64,000 nt of DNA, taken from the NCBI RefSeq assembly GCF_900105805.1, contig NZ_LT629788.1, positions 4,882,501 to 4,946,500 of the forward strand, read 5' to 3'. A model generated the notes under the pieces. The model ran no database searches, had not been told where the DNA came from, and was given only the letters and a program-made list of their open reading frames with translations. The position numbers were made by a program, and so were the translations under genes. Source of the DNA: Pseudomonas moraviensis. Lineage in GTDB: Bacteria; Pseudomonadota; Gammaproteobacteria; Pseudomonadales; Pseudomonadaceae. Below, one piece after another: positions 9,239 through 17,869 of the stretch (the first letter of the stretch is position 1; every line of letters starts with the position of its first letter).

Positions 9239-9369
9239 CACGCACCTCGTGCCTGCTTAAGTAGGTCATTCAGGAAAAATTTGAGCTCAGGTTTCTGGAC
9301 CTGGTCGGCAAGTATAGGGACTTCGCCCTTTCTAAAGAACCCTCTGCACAAAATTTAACCAGCTGTGGA

Positions 9370-9640
9370 GAACTCGAGGTTAAAAGAATAAAAAAGAGAG
9401 AAATTTATAAAACCTTTGTTTTTATGTTTATTCTTACTGAGCAACCTTTCTGTGGATAGATCGCTACACGCCTTATTTATCAATGTGTACAGGGATTCAA
9501 AACCCTGTGCTCAGGTGCCGAGGAGGCCCTTGGATAACCGGTGTAAGCCTGTGGATTAAAGGTATGCTTATCCACAGGGAGGATTATAGCCAGTTTTCAG
9601 GCCTTGTTATCAACCGACCTTAGCGCCAGTTATTCACAGG
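9370..9640. other. DnaA-box cluster with AT-rich segment (possible second origin-type region)
   Basis: The 9239-9809 intergenic region has no credible gene. It has an AT-rich block at about 9373-9435 (runs of A and T with very few G or C) followed by DnaA-box-like sites: TGTGGATAG (9451-9459), TGTGGATTA (9550-9558), an exact TTATCCACA (9568-9576) and TTATTCACA (9630-9638). AT-rich DNA next to ordered boxes is the layout of a bacterial origin. Pseudomonas origins are usually placed at rpmH-dnaA, so this may be a secondary or remnant origin or a mnmG promoter controlled by DnaA. Function is inference. Confidence 0.5.
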
Positions 9641-9769
9641 GCTTGATCTGCAAAAAACCGCTGGATGGATGTTTCCATGCGCAAAGAAAAAACGTCACCG
9701 AAGGATCGGTGACGCCTGGAAAGCCTGCGACAGGACATCAAAAGGCTATTGTGAGAGAACGTAACAGAG

Positions 9770-9788
9770 GCTAATAATAGCCATTATC
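9770..9788 (+). promoter_or_regulatory. Fur box upstream of the ECF sigma gene
   Basis: The 19-mer GCTAATAATAGCCATTATC matches the Fur consensus (GATAAT GATAAT C ATTATC) at 15 of 19 positions when read as 6-6-1-6, with the last hexamer perfect. It ends 21 bp before the ATG of the ECF sigma factor gene. Fur-repressed expression under iron-replete conditions fits the FecI-type sigma factor, anti-sigma factor and siderophore receptor downstream. Confidence 0.7.
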
Positions 9789-9809
9789 ATTAACTTGCCA
9801 GTTTCTCCC

Positions 9810-10316
9810 ATGCCCCTACCCGCCCATACCGCTGCGATCGAGCAAATCTACGAGCAACACCATTCGTGGCTGTATGGCTGGCTCAAAGGCAAACTACACA
9901 ACACCTGCGATGCAGCCGATGTCGCGCATGACACCTTTTTGCGCATTCTGGCGGCGCGCAATGCTGCGCATATTCGAGAGCCGAGGGATTATCTGGCGAC
10001 CATCGCACGCGGTCTGGTCATCGACCGCTATAGAAGGTGCGCCATTGAAGCCGCGTATTTGCAGACACTGGCCACACGGCCCGAAGCGGCGGTTATCAGC
10101 GAAGAGGACAAGGCGCTGATCATCGAAACCCTGCTCGCTGTGGATAAAGCCCTGGCCGGGCTGGGCACGCGCACACGGCAGATATTCATCCTCTCGCAGG
10201 TCGACGGCCTGACTTATCAACAGATCGCTCTGCAGATGAAGGTATCGCTGACCACAATCAAGAAACACATGATCCGCGCCCTCACGGAATGCGCCCTGAT
10301 CATGGCGCAGCACTGA
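9810..10316 (+). CDS. ECF-family sigma factor, FecI type
   Basis: RNA polymerase sigma factor of the iron-starvation (FecI-like) group. The 168-residue protein has region 2 (about residues 10-70, with HSWLYGWLKGKLHN and DVAHDTFLRIL) and region 4 with the helix-turn-helix QVDGLTYQQIALQMKVSLTTIKKHM. I chose the ATG at 9810; an in-frame TTG at 9795 would add five residues, and neither has a strong ribosome-binding site. Its stop overlaps the next gene's ATG (TGATG), so sigma and anti-sigma are translationally coupled. It likely switches on the TonB receptor downstream when that receptor binds its siderophore, and is probably Fur-repressed itself. Confidence 0.93.
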   Translation: MPLPAHTAAIEQIYEQHHSWLYGWLKGKLHNTCDAADVAHDTFLRILAARNAAHIREPRDYLATIARGLVIDRYRRCAIEAAYLQTLATRPEAAVISEEDKALIIETLLAVDKALAGLGTRTRQIFILSQVDGLTYQQIALQMKVSLTTIKKHMIRALTECALIMAQH

Positions 10317-11263
10317 TGGCCGTCGCTGCCAACCGCCAGGTATTCGAAACCGCTGCCAGCTGGTATGTGCAGTTTCAATCCCAGCCTCCGAGCCTTGCCG
10401 AACAAAAAGCCTGGCAGCTGTGGATAGATAGCGATCCGGCGCATCTGGCGGCGTGGAACCAGATGGAACAATTGCAGCGCCACTTGGGAACGCTGCCGCA
10501 GGATCTGAAGCGACGTGCGCTCAATAGCGGCCAACACAGGCGACAGGTACTCAAGCTGTTGCTGCTCGTAGCGGGTACAGGCTTCGTGGGCTGGAATGTT
10601 GAACGACACACGTCCCTCGGAAACGTCTGGGCCGACTATAAAACCGGGGTGGGCCAGCGTCGCACCATCAGCCTGGCCGATGGCAGCCAGATCCAGCTCA
10701 ACACCGACTCTGCGATCGATGTTTCTTTCGACGCAGCGCAACGCCTGATTCGACTGCGCGGCGGTGAAATTCTCGTTCAAACCGGCAAGCTCGGGGATCA
10801 GCGACCCTTCTATGTGCAGACCCGTGACGGGCGGATCCAAGCGTTGGGCACCCGCTTCTCGGTGCATCAAATGCCCAACTCAACACGGGTCGGGGTGCTG
10901 GAAGATCGAGTCAGCGTTCAACCTGCGCAGTCCTCCATTGCTCCGCTCATGCTGAAAGCAGGCGAAGGTGCGGATTTCGATAGTCGGCATGTCGGCCTTG
11001 TTCATCCCTTCCAGTCAGCAGAAGTGGCCTGGATCAACGGCCAGTTGATCGTCCTCGATGCCCGCTTGGGCGATGTCCTCGAAGAGTTGGGACGCTATCG
11101 CAGCGGTGTATTGCATTGCGATCGTCGGGCAAGGGATCTGCGCGTCTCCGGGACCTTCCGGCTCGATTCGACCGACGCGGTGCTGGCCAACCTTCAGGCT
11201 TCGTTGCCAATCAACGTGCGCTATTTCAGCCGTTACTGGGTCTCGATCAGCTACAGCGCTTGA
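10316..11263 (+). CDS. FecR-type transmembrane anti-sigma factor / signal transducer
   Basis: Inner-membrane regulator that relays the siderophore-loaded state of an outer-membrane receptor to the sigma factor. The start at 10316 overlaps the sigma stop codon and gives 315 residues. The cytoplasmic N-terminal DUF4880-like part includes AWQLWIDSDPAHLAAWNQME at about residues 32-51. One membrane helix (about 78-94) follows, then the periplasmic FecR domain with TGVGQRRTISLADGSQIQLN and GEILVQTG. The C-terminal part (RDLRVSGTFRLDSTDAVLANL) is the STN-like segment that contacts the receptor signalling domain in characterised systems. Confidence 0.93.
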   Translation: MAVAANRQVFETAASWYVQFQSQPPSLAEQKAWQLWIDSDPAHLAAWNQMEQLQRHLGTLPQDLKRRALNSGQHRRQVLKLLLLVAGTGFVGWNVERHTSLGNVWADYKTGVGQRRTISLADGSQIQLNTDSAIDVSFDAAQRLIRLRGGEILVQTGKLGDQRPFYVQTRDGRIQALGTRFSVHQMPNSTRVGVLEDRVSVQPAQSSIAPLMLKAGEGADFDSRHVGLVHPFQSAEVAWINGQLIVLDARLGDVLEELGRYRSGVLHCDRRARDLRVSGTFRLDSTDAVLANLQASLPINVRYFSRYWVSISYSA

Positions 11264-11381
11264 TTGAAACAAGGCCAGGGAAAAATAATTGCCGACAGGG
11301 TTATCTTTTTTTGCCCTGACCCGGCCCTACAGGTAATCGCGATAAACGCGGCTCTTCGCCACCTTCAGGGCTAATCCACAC

Positions 11382-13817
11382 ATGCGTCTTCCCACGTTCC
11401 GTCAGCGTTTTTCTCCCCACTGCATTGCCTACAGCTTATTGATGGCCAGCGCTGTGTCCTGTCTGGTCACCGGCCACAGCGCCTTCGCGGCGACCGCATC
11501 CCAGCGCTATGCCATCGCTGCCGGCCCGTTGGACAATGCGTTGAGCCAGTTCGCCTCTACCGCGAATGTGATTCTGTCGTTCTCGCCGCAACAGACCAGC
11601 CGCCTGCGCAGCGCCGGGTTAAGCGGTGACTTCAGCGTCGAACAAGGCTTCGCCCAGTTGCTGCAAGGTTCTGGTTTACAGGCGGTGCCGCAAGCACCCG
11701 GCAGCTACATCCTGCAGCCCTTGCCTGAGGGAGATACCCTGGAACTGGCGCCGACCAACATCAATGCACAGTTGGCCAATCCAATGGATCTGGATTACGC
11801 CGCCGACGTTGGCTACAAAGCGCAAAACAGCCGGATCGGTACGAAAACCAGCACACCGCTGTCGGAAACGCCGCGTTCGGTGTCAGTAGTGACCGGGCAG
11901 CGCATCAAGGATCAGAAATCCCAGACACTCACCGACGTACTCGGCTACGTGCCGGGAATCTTCGCCCCGCCGTTCGCTGCCGGCGACAGTCTGGCCGGCG
12001 ATCTGTTTTACATCCGCGGTTTCAACGCCACCGATTACGGCTATGGCCTGCTCCGGGATGGACTGCGCGTGCAGGGCAATCGCTATGACACCAGCACCGA
12101 GCCGTACGGACTTGAACGCGTCGAAGTATTCCGTGGTCCTTCTTCGCTGTTGTATGGCGAAAACGCGCCGGGCGGTCTGGTCAATCTGGTCAGCAAGCGC
12201 CCGACGGCCGCGCCACGGGGCGAAGTGCAATTGGGCTACGGCTCGAACAACCGCCGGCAGATCGGCGTCGATGTCTCCGGCCCGCTCAATGACAGCGGTA
12301 ATGTGCTCGGGCGCGTGGTGATGCTCGGACGCAAATCCGATACCCAGACCGATCACGTTCCTGACGACCGCATTTATATCGCCCCTTCGCTGACCCTCAA
12401 TTTCGACGATTTCAATACGCTGACCCTGCTGGCCAACTACCAGAAAGACCATACCAATATGGAGCTCGGTCTGCCGGCCGCCGGCACGTTGCTGAGCAAC
12501 CCCAACGGCAAGCTGTCCAAGGACACCATGCTCGGTGACCCGGACTGGAATACTTTCGAGCGGGAAACCTGGAGCACCGGTTACGAGTTCAGCCACTCGT
12601 TCAACGATGACTGGCAGTTCCGCCAGAACTCGCGCTACATGCAGTCGCGCATTACCCGTCACGAAACCTGGCCGGGCAATCTGAACAACGCAGGCTTCGG
12701 CACGCGGTTGAACATGACTGCGTATGATCGCTTCAACAAATCCATGGTGTATTCGCTGGATAACCAGCTGGAAGGCAAGTTCGAGGCGGGCGAGCTGGAA
12801 AACACCGTGCTGTTTGGCGCCAGCTACGATCGCACCTCGTTCAATCAGGACTGGAATGCCGGGGTTGTCGGACCGATCAATGTGTATGACCCGGTTTACC
12901 TGCGCGATCCGACCACGCCGATTGCCGTGCAAAACACCTTGCTCGAGCAGCAGATGAAGGGCGTGTATGCACAGATCCAGAGCAAGTACGACCACTGGCT
13001 GTTCCTGCTGGGAGGGCGTCAGGACTGGGTCGACAGCGACTTCCGCGACAAGGTGGCCCGAGGCAGCAACATCAGCTCCGAAGACAAGAAGTTCACGTAC
13101 CAGGGCGGTGTGATGTATCAGTTCGACAACGGCATGACGCCGTATGTCAGCTATTCCACAGCATTCGTGCCGGTGCAGCAGATTTCCAATGCCGGCGCCC
13201 CACTTGATCCGATTACCAGCAGCCAGTACGAAGTGGGCCTCAAATACGAACCGATCGGCTGGGATACAGCCTTCACCGCTTCGGTGTATGACCTGCGCAA
13301 GAAGGACGACACCTATTTCGACGCAACGACGTCGACCTATCGCCAGGTGGGTGAAAGCCGTGCCAAGGGTGTGGAGCTGGAACTCAACAGCAATCTGACG
13401 CAGAACCTCAATGTCACGGCGGCTTATACCTACACCGATGCAAAAATCACCAAGGATGCGGCGACGTCGCTGGTCAAGGGCCATCAAATGACCGGAGTGC
13501 CGCGTAATCAGGCCTCGGTCTGGGCGAAATACCGCTTCCTCGACAGTGATCTGAAAGGCTTGTATGTCGCGGGTGGTGTGCGTTATTTCGATAGCGCATT
13601 CGCTTATACATCGCCTTCGCTGTACGGAAAGCTGGATGCCGGCGACGTCACGTTGGTAGACGCGGCGGTTGGTTATCAGATCGATACACACTGGAGTGTC
13701 GATCTGAATGCGAAAAACCTGTTCGACAAGGAATATGTGTCGGGCTGCAACGACGCAGGCCGCTGTTATTGGGGTGAGGATCGTACCCTGCTCGGTACGG
13801 TGTCTTATAACTGGTGA
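11382..13817 (+). CDS. TonB-dependent siderophore receptor with N-terminal signalling domain (hydroxamate type)
   Basis: Outer-membrane transporter of 811 residues. A signal peptide ends about residue 36 (GHSAFA). An STN/secretin-TonB signalling domain follows at about 42-115 (AIAAGPLDNALSQFASTANV), then a TonB-box-like stretch (LELAPTNINA), the plug (TPRSVSVVTGQRIKDQ; LERVEVFRGPSSLLYGENAP) and a 22-strand-type barrel ending in aromatic W (TVSYNW). The C-terminal paired cysteines in YVSGCNDAGRCYWGEDRTL resemble the FhuA/FiuA/FoxA hydroxamate-siderophore group; the exact ligand cannot be read from sequence. Together with the preceding sigma/anti-sigma pair it forms a complete cell-surface signalling unit. 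Confidence 0.93.
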   Translation: MRLPTFRQRFSPHCIAYSLLMASAVSCLVTGHSAFAATASQRYAIAAGPLDNALSQFASTANVILSFSPQQTSRLRSAGLSGDFSVEQGFAQLLQGSGLQAVPQAPGSYILQPLPEGDTLELAPTNINAQLANPMDLDYAADVGYKAQNSRIGTKTSTPLSETPRSVSVVTGQRIKDQKSQTLTDVLGYVPGIFAPPFAAGDSLAGDLFYIRGFNATDYGYGLLRDGLRVQGNRYDTSTEPYGLERVEVFRGPSSLLYGENAPGGLVNLVSKRPTAAPRGEVQLGYGSNNRRQIGVDVSGPLNDSGNVLGRVVMLGRKSDTQTDHVPDDRIYIAPSLTLNFDDFNTLTLLANYQKDHTNMELGLPAAGTLLSNPNGKLSKDTMLGDPDWNTFERETWSTGYEFSHSFNDDWQFRQNSRYMQSRITRHETWPGNLNNAGFGTRLNMTAYDRFNKSMVYSLDNQLEGKFEAGELENTVLFGASYDRTSFNQDWNAGVVGPINVYDPVYLRDPTTPIAVQNTLLEQQMKGVYAQIQSKYDHWLFLLGGRQDWVDSDFRDKVARGSNISSEDKKFTYQGGVMYQFDNGMTPYVSYSTAFVPVQQISNAGAPLDPITSSQYEVGLKYEPIGWDTAFTASVYDLRKKDDTYFDATTSTYRQVGESRAKGVELELNSNLTQNLNVTAAYTYTDAKITKDAATSLVKGHQMTGVPRNQASVWAKYRFLDSDLKGLYVAGGVRYFDSAFAYTSPSLYGKLDAGDVTLVDAAVGYQIDTHWSVDLNAKNLFDKEYVSGCNDAGRCYWGEDRTLLGTVSYNW

Positions 13818-13820
13818 AAA

Positions 13821-13860
13821 AAAAAAGGGACTGTGGATGAATTATCCACAGCCCCTTTTC
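13821..13860. terminator. Bidirectional intrinsic terminator between the TonB receptor gene and mnmE
   Basis: The two convergent genes share one hairpin: GGGACTGTGGAT-GAA-TTATCCACAGCCCC is a near-perfect stem flanked by a ten-A run on one side and CTTTTC on the other, so a U-rich tail follows the stem in both directions. One arm contains an exact DnaA box (13842-13850), the other a one-mismatch copy in the opposite sense. Confidence 0.8.
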
Positions 13861-13861
13861 A

Positions 13862-15229
13862 TTATTTGCCGATGCAGAAGCTGGAGAAAATCCTCCCCAG
13901 CAAATCATCCGAGCTGAACGCACCGGTAATTTCTCCAAGCGAATGCTGAGCCTGGCGTAAATCCTCGGCGAGCAATTCGCCCGCACCGGCCAGGGTCAGT
14001 TGGGCGCGGCCGTGCTCCAATGCCGCGCTGGCGTGACGCAGTGCTTCCAGATGCCGGCGACGTGCGCTAAAGCTGCTTTCCGACGTCTGCTCGTAACCCA
14101 TGCACGCCTTGAGATGGTCCCGCAGCAGGTCGAGGCCTTCCGCGGATTTGGCGCTGAGGCTGATGGTTACATGACCGTCGTCACTGGTTTCCAAAGCGAT
14201 CGCTTCGCCCGAGAGGTCGGACTTGTTACGGATCAGCGTCACTTTTGCCGGGTCCGGTCGGGTTTCGAGGAATTCCGGCCAAAGAGCAAAGGGATCCAAT
14301 GCCTCCGGTGCGGTCGCATCGACCACCAGTAAAACCCGATCCGCTTCACCAATGGCTTTCAACGCCCGTTCCACCCCGATCTTTTCCACATGATCATCGG
14401 TGTCCCGCAGCCCTGCAGTATCGACCACGTGCAATGGCATGCCGTCGATGTGGATATGTTCGCGCAGGATATCCCGCGTGGTACCGGCGATCTCGGTGAC
14501 GATGGCGGCTTCGCGCCCCGCCAATGCATTCAACAGGCTGGATTTGCCGGCATTCGGCCGACCGGCAATCACCACCGTCATGCCATCGCGCAACAGCGCA
14601 CCCTGCCCGGCTTCGCGAAGCACTGTGGATAACTCATTGCGCACTTTGTCGAGCATGCTCAGCACGTGGCCATCGGCAAGGAAATCGATTTCCTCTTCCG
14701 GAAAGTCGATCGCGGCTTCGACGTAGATACGCAGGCCGATCAACTGTTCGGTCAGGTTATGAACACGCTGGGAAAACGCACCCTGTAATGAGCGCAAGGC
14801 ATTGCGCGCAGCCTGTGCGGAACTCGCTTCGATCAAATCGGCAATCGCCTCGGCCTGGGCCAGATCGAGTTTGTCATTGAGAAAAGCACGTTCGCTGAAT
14901 TCCCCTGGCCGAGCGAGGCGGCAACCCAGTTCCAGACAGCGCTTGAGCAACATGTCCAATACGATCGGGCCACCGTGGCCCTGCAATTCCAAAACGTCTT
15001 CGCCGGTGAACGAGTTCGGACCCGGGAAATACAGAGCCAGACCTTCATCCAGTACCTGCTGATCGTCACTGAAAAACGGCCCGTAATGGGCGTAACGCGG
15101 TTTCAGTTCGCGGCCGCTGATGGCCTTTGCCGCCACGCTGGCCAACGGCCCGGAAATACGGACGATGCCCACACCGCCGCGACCTTGAGCGGTGGCGACA
15201 GCGGCGATGGTTTCACGGGGTGTGCTCAT
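13862..15229 (-). CDS. mnmE: tRNA modification GTPase MnmE
   Basis: GTPase (TrmE/ThdF) that acts with MnmG on wobble uridine of tRNAs. The start MSTPRETIAAVATAQGRGG gives the usual 455-456 residues; an in-frame start six codons earlier is less likely. The N-terminal formyl-THF-binding domain is followed by the G domain inserted in a helical domain: G1 GRPNAGKS at 223-230, G3 DTAGLRDT, G4 NKSD. The protein ends with the family's catalytic C-x-G-K motif (FCIGK). An exact DnaA box lies inside the gene at 14624-14632. Confidence 0.98.
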   Translation of the reverse strand: MSTPRETIAAVATAQGRGGVGIVRISGPLASVAAKAISGRELKPRYAHYGPFFSDDQQVLDEGLALYFPGPNSFTGEDVLELQGHGGPIVLDMLLKRCLELGCRLARPGEFSERAFLNDKLDLAQAEAIADLIEASSAQAARNALRSLQGAFSQRVHNLTEQLIGLRIYVEAAIDFPEEEIDFLADGHVLSMLDKVRNELSTVLREAGQGALLRDGMTVVIAGRPNAGKSSLLNALAGREAAIVTEIAGTTRDILREHIHIDGMPLHVVDTAGLRDTDDHVEKIGVERALKAIGEADRVLLVVDATAPEALDPFALWPEFLETRPDPAKVTLIRNKSDLSGEAIALETSDDGHVTISLSAKSAEGLDLLRDHLKACMGYEQTSESSFSARRRHLEALRHASAALEHGRAQLTLAGAGELLAEDLRQAQHSLGEITGAFSSDDLLGRIFSSFCIGK

Positions 15230-15260
15230 AAAGCGGCATCCAGACAAAAGTGGCAGATAG

Positions 15261-15287
15261 CAAAACGCCCCACTAGGGGGCGTTTTG
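15261..15287 (-). terminator. Intrinsic terminator between yidC and mnmE
   Basis: CAAAACGCCCC-ACTA-GGGGCGTTTTG forms a perfect 11-bp stem in the gap between yidC and mnmE (both minus strand), the A/T part of the stem giving a T-rich 3' side in either direction. It separates the rpmH-rnpA-yidD-yidC unit from mnmE, although read-through remains possible. An exact DnaA box follows at 15295-15303. Confidence 0.75.
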
Positions 15288-15310
15288 AGTGGTGTTATCC
15301 ACAGTGCAAG

Positions 15311-16993
15311 TTACGCCTCGGCTTTTTTCGTCGCCGCTTCGATCTTACGCGTGATGTACCACTGTTGTGCAATCGACAGGCAGTTGTTCACAACCCAGTA
15401 CAGTACCAGGCCCGCCGGGAACCACAGGAAGAAGAAGGTGAAGATGATTGGCATCATTTTCATCACTTTCGCCTGCATCGGATCCGGAGGAGTCGGGTTC
15501 AACTGCTGCTGGATGAACATGGTCGCGCCCATGATGATCGGCAGAATGAAGAACGGATCCTTGATCGAGAGGTCAGTGATCCACAGCATGAACGGCGCCT
15601 GGCGCATTTCCACGCTTTCCAGCAGAACCCAGTACAGCGACAGAAAGACCGGCATCTGCACGAGGATCGGCAAGCAGCCGCCCAGCGGATTGATCTTCTC
15701 TTTCTTGTACAGCTCCATCATGGCTTGCGACATTTTCTGCCGGTCATCGCCATGTTGCTCTTTCAGCGCTGCCAGTTTCGGTGCCACGGCACGCATGCGC
15801 GCCATCGATTTGTAGCTGGCCGCCGACAGGGGGAAGAAAATCCCTTTGATCAGCATGGTCAGGAAAATGATCGACCAGCCCCAGTTACCAACGATGGCAT
15901 GGATGTGCTGCAGCAACCAGAAGATCGGCTGGGCAATGAACCACAGGATGCCGTAGTCGACAGTCAGTTCCAGACCTGGGGACAACTCTTTCAGTACCGC
16001 CTGACTTTTCGGACCGGCATACAGCACAGCGCTGGTTTCAACCTTGGCGCCCGGAGCAGCGGTCAAGGTAGGACCGGTGTAACCGATGATGTAGTTGCCT
16101 TTGCTGTCTTTACGGGTCTGGACGATGTTGTTTTCGCCCTTCGCCGGAATCCACGCAGTCACGAAGTAGTGCTGCAGCCAGGCCACCCAACCACCGGTGA
16201 CGGTTTCCTTGAGCTGCGCCTTGTCCATGTCCTTCATCGACACTTTCTTGTACGGCTCGGAACTTGTCCACAGGGCGGCGCCCAGGTAAGTCGCGGTGCC
16301 GGTAGCAGTTGTCGACGATGGATCAGCGCTGGCGTCGCGCTTCAACTGGGCAAACATTGCGCCGTTCCAGGGCTGAGCGCTCTGGTTATCCACAATGTAG
16401 GAGACAGCCACGTCGTACAGGCCACGTTTCACGGTGAAACGCTTGATGTAGTTGACGCCATCCTTGCTGAATTTCAGGTCAACGACGAGTTGATCCTGAC
16501 CGTCAGCCAGTTGGTAAACCTTCTTCTCCGACGAGTAAACCGGACGACCGGCCGGATTTGCATCCGGGCCGTTGGTGCCGATCAGACCGCTCTGAGCCAG
16601 ATATACACGTTCGCCGCCGTTATCGAACAACTGGAACGGCACATCAGGACGGTCCTGGCGACGTGGATACAGAGGCAGAGTCAGTTGTGCAACGTCGCCA
16701 CCCTGTGGATCGATCGCCAGATCGAGCACATCGGTCTTGACCTGAATCAGGTCCTTGCTGGCGGCGACCGGCGTTTCGGCTGGTGCGGTGGTATCGCTGG
16801 CGGCGCGCGGAATATCGTCACTGGCGGCAGTACTGGTGCCAGTGGCGGTGTCCGGCAAACCGGATGTAGTCGTACTGGAAGCAACATTCTGAGTCGGCAG
16901 GGCAGCCTGGCCATAATCCTGGTTCCATTTAAGAACCATGACGTAGGACACGATTGCCAGGGCGACGATCAGGATCGTGCGTTTGATATCCAT
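15311..16993 (-). CDS. yidC: Membrane protein insertase YidC
   Basis: Inner-membrane insertase and chaperone that works alone or with SecYEG. The 560-residue protein starts MDIKRTILIVALAIVSYVMVLKW (first membrane helix). A Ser/Thr/Ala-rich linker and the large periplasmic P1 domain follow. The C-terminal five-helix core includes GNWGWSIIFLTMLIKGIFFPL with the conserved hydrophilic-groove Arg region in SYKSMARMRAV, and GGCLPILVQMPVFLSLYWVL. It overlaps nothing and starts 2 bp after the yidD stop, so it is cotranslated with yidD. Confidence 0.98.
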   Translation of the reverse strand: MDIKRTILIVALAIVSYVMVLKWNQDYGQAALPTQNVASSTTTSGLPDTATGTSTAASDDIPRAASDTTAPAETPVAASKDLIQVKTDVLDLAIDPQGGDVAQLTLPLYPRRQDRPDVPFQLFDNGGERVYLAQSGLIGTNGPDANPAGRPVYSSEKKVYQLADGQDQLVVDLKFSKDGVNYIKRFTVKRGLYDVAVSYIVDNQSAQPWNGAMFAQLKRDASADPSSTTATGTATYLGAALWTSSEPYKKVSMKDMDKAQLKETVTGGWVAWLQHYFVTAWIPAKGENNIVQTRKDSKGNYIIGYTGPTLTAAPGAKVETSAVLYAGPKSQAVLKELSPGLELTVDYGILWFIAQPIFWLLQHIHAIVGNWGWSIIFLTMLIKGIFFPLSAASYKSMARMRAVAPKLAALKEQHGDDRQKMSQAMMELYKKEKINPLGGCLPILVQMPVFLSLYWVLLESVEMRQAPFMLWITDLSIKDPFFILPIIMGATMFIQQQLNPTPPDPMQAKVMKMMPIIFTFFFLWFPAGLVLYWVVNNCLSIAQQWYITRKIEAATKKAEA

Positions 16994-16995
16994 GA

Positions 16996-17241
16996 TTACT
17001 CGGCCATCGAAGAAGAACGGGAGGTAGGGACAGGTGGAACCGGGTCATAACCACCGGGATTCCACGGATGACAGCGACCTAAACGACGAAAGGTCAGCCA
17101 GCCACCGCGCAGAAGGCCATGATTTTCAATGGCTTCATACGCGTAGCAGGAACAACTGGGGTAGAAGCGACAGTGGCTGGCCATTAAAGGACTAATGGCA
17201 TAGCGATAAAACTGGATCGGAACGAGGGCCAGTTTACGCAT
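16996..17241 (-). CDS. yidD: Membrane protein insertion efficiency factor YidD
   Basis: Small membrane-associated protein (81 residues) that assists YidC-dependent insertion. It starts MRKLALVPIQFYRYAISPL and has the family signature of paired cysteines and aromatic residues CRFYPSCSCYAYEAIENHG, followed by RLGRCHPWNPGGYDPVP. Its start overlaps the rnpA 3' end by 8 bp and its stop precedes yidC by 2 bp, the conserved rnpA-yidD-yidC arrangement. Confidence 0.97.
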   Translation of the reverse strand: MRKLALVPIQFYRYAISPLMASHCRFYPSCSCYAYEAIENHGLLRGGWLTFRRLGRCHPWNPGGYDPVPPVPTSRSSSMAE

Positions 17242-17635
17242 CGGTACTGTCTACCCCTACAGTTTCGGTTTTGACTGCCGGAACGGGCTTGTTGCGCGCC
17301 AGACGCTTCCAGAGTTTGCCGAAATGCTGAATCAATTCGGGGTTTTCTACATCACCCAAACCTTTGCGCGCGACGATAACGATGTCCCAGCCGACCAGTG
17401 AATCCTGGTGCAGACGGAACGATTCGCGCATCAGACGTTTGAGGCGATTGCGCTCAACGGAAAGCTTTACGCTCTTTTTCCCGATAACCAGCCCGAGACG
17501 GGGGTGATCAAGATCGTTGTCGCGTGCAAGGAGCAGGAGATTTTTCCCCGGAACCTTGCCGGTAGGGGAGTCAAAGACTGCCTTGAAATGCCGGGGGGTA
17601 AGCAGACGCTTTTCCCGACTGAAGTCCTGACTCAC
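17234..17635 (-). CDS. rnpA: Ribonuclease P protein component
   Basis: Protein subunit of RNase P, which matures the 5' ends of tRNAs with the rnpB RNA. The chosen GTG start (17635) gives 133 residues beginning MSQDFSREKRLLTPRHFKAVF. The RNR signature appears as KLSVERNRLKRLMRESFR. Open sequence further upstream belongs to the rpmH coding region in another frame and should not be included. The ribosome-binding GGAG lies very close to the GTG, so the exact start has some uncertainty. It is 16 bp downstream of rpmH. Confidence 0.95.
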   Translation of the reverse strand: MSQDFSREKRLLTPRHFKAVFDSPTGKVPGKNLLLLARDNDLDHPRLGLVIGKKSVKLSVERNRLKRLMRESFRLHQDSLVGWDIVIVARKGLGDVENPELIQHFGKLWKRLARNKPVPAVKTETVGVDSTDA

Positions 17636-17651
17636 CTCCAGTACCGGATTA

Positions 17652-17786
17652 TCAAACTGCCAGACGCGCACGACCTTTGGCGCGACGACGCGACAGGACT
17701 GCGCGGCCGTTCTTGGTAGCCATGCGAGCACGGAAACCGTGGGTACGAGCGCGTTTGATAGTGCTTGGTTGGAAAGTACGTTTCAT
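17652..17786 (-). CDS. rpmH: 50S ribosomal protein L34
   Basis: A 44-residue, extremely basic ribosomal protein. Translation gives MKRTFQPSTIKRARTHGFRA, then RMATKNGRAVLSRRRAKGRARLAV and a TGA stop, the canonical L34. It is the first gene of the rpmH-rnpA-yidD-yidC unit and borders the origin on the side opposite dnaA, the universal bacterial arrangement. Confidence 0.99.
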   Translation of the reverse strand: MKRTFQPSTIKRARTHGFRARMATKNGRAVLSRRRAKGRARLAV

Positions 17787-17869
17787 GTCGTGTTACCTGG
17801 TTCGTCCACAACGGGCCGGAATGGCCCCCGTTTTAAGAGACCGGGGATTCTAGAGAAAGCAAGCCTTCA

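Noticed and set aside
16426..16440. GTTTCAC-G-GTGAAAC in yidC as a parS site
   Set aside because: The two half-sites match the classic parS arms, but one extra base separates them, which changes the half-site spacing ParB needs.
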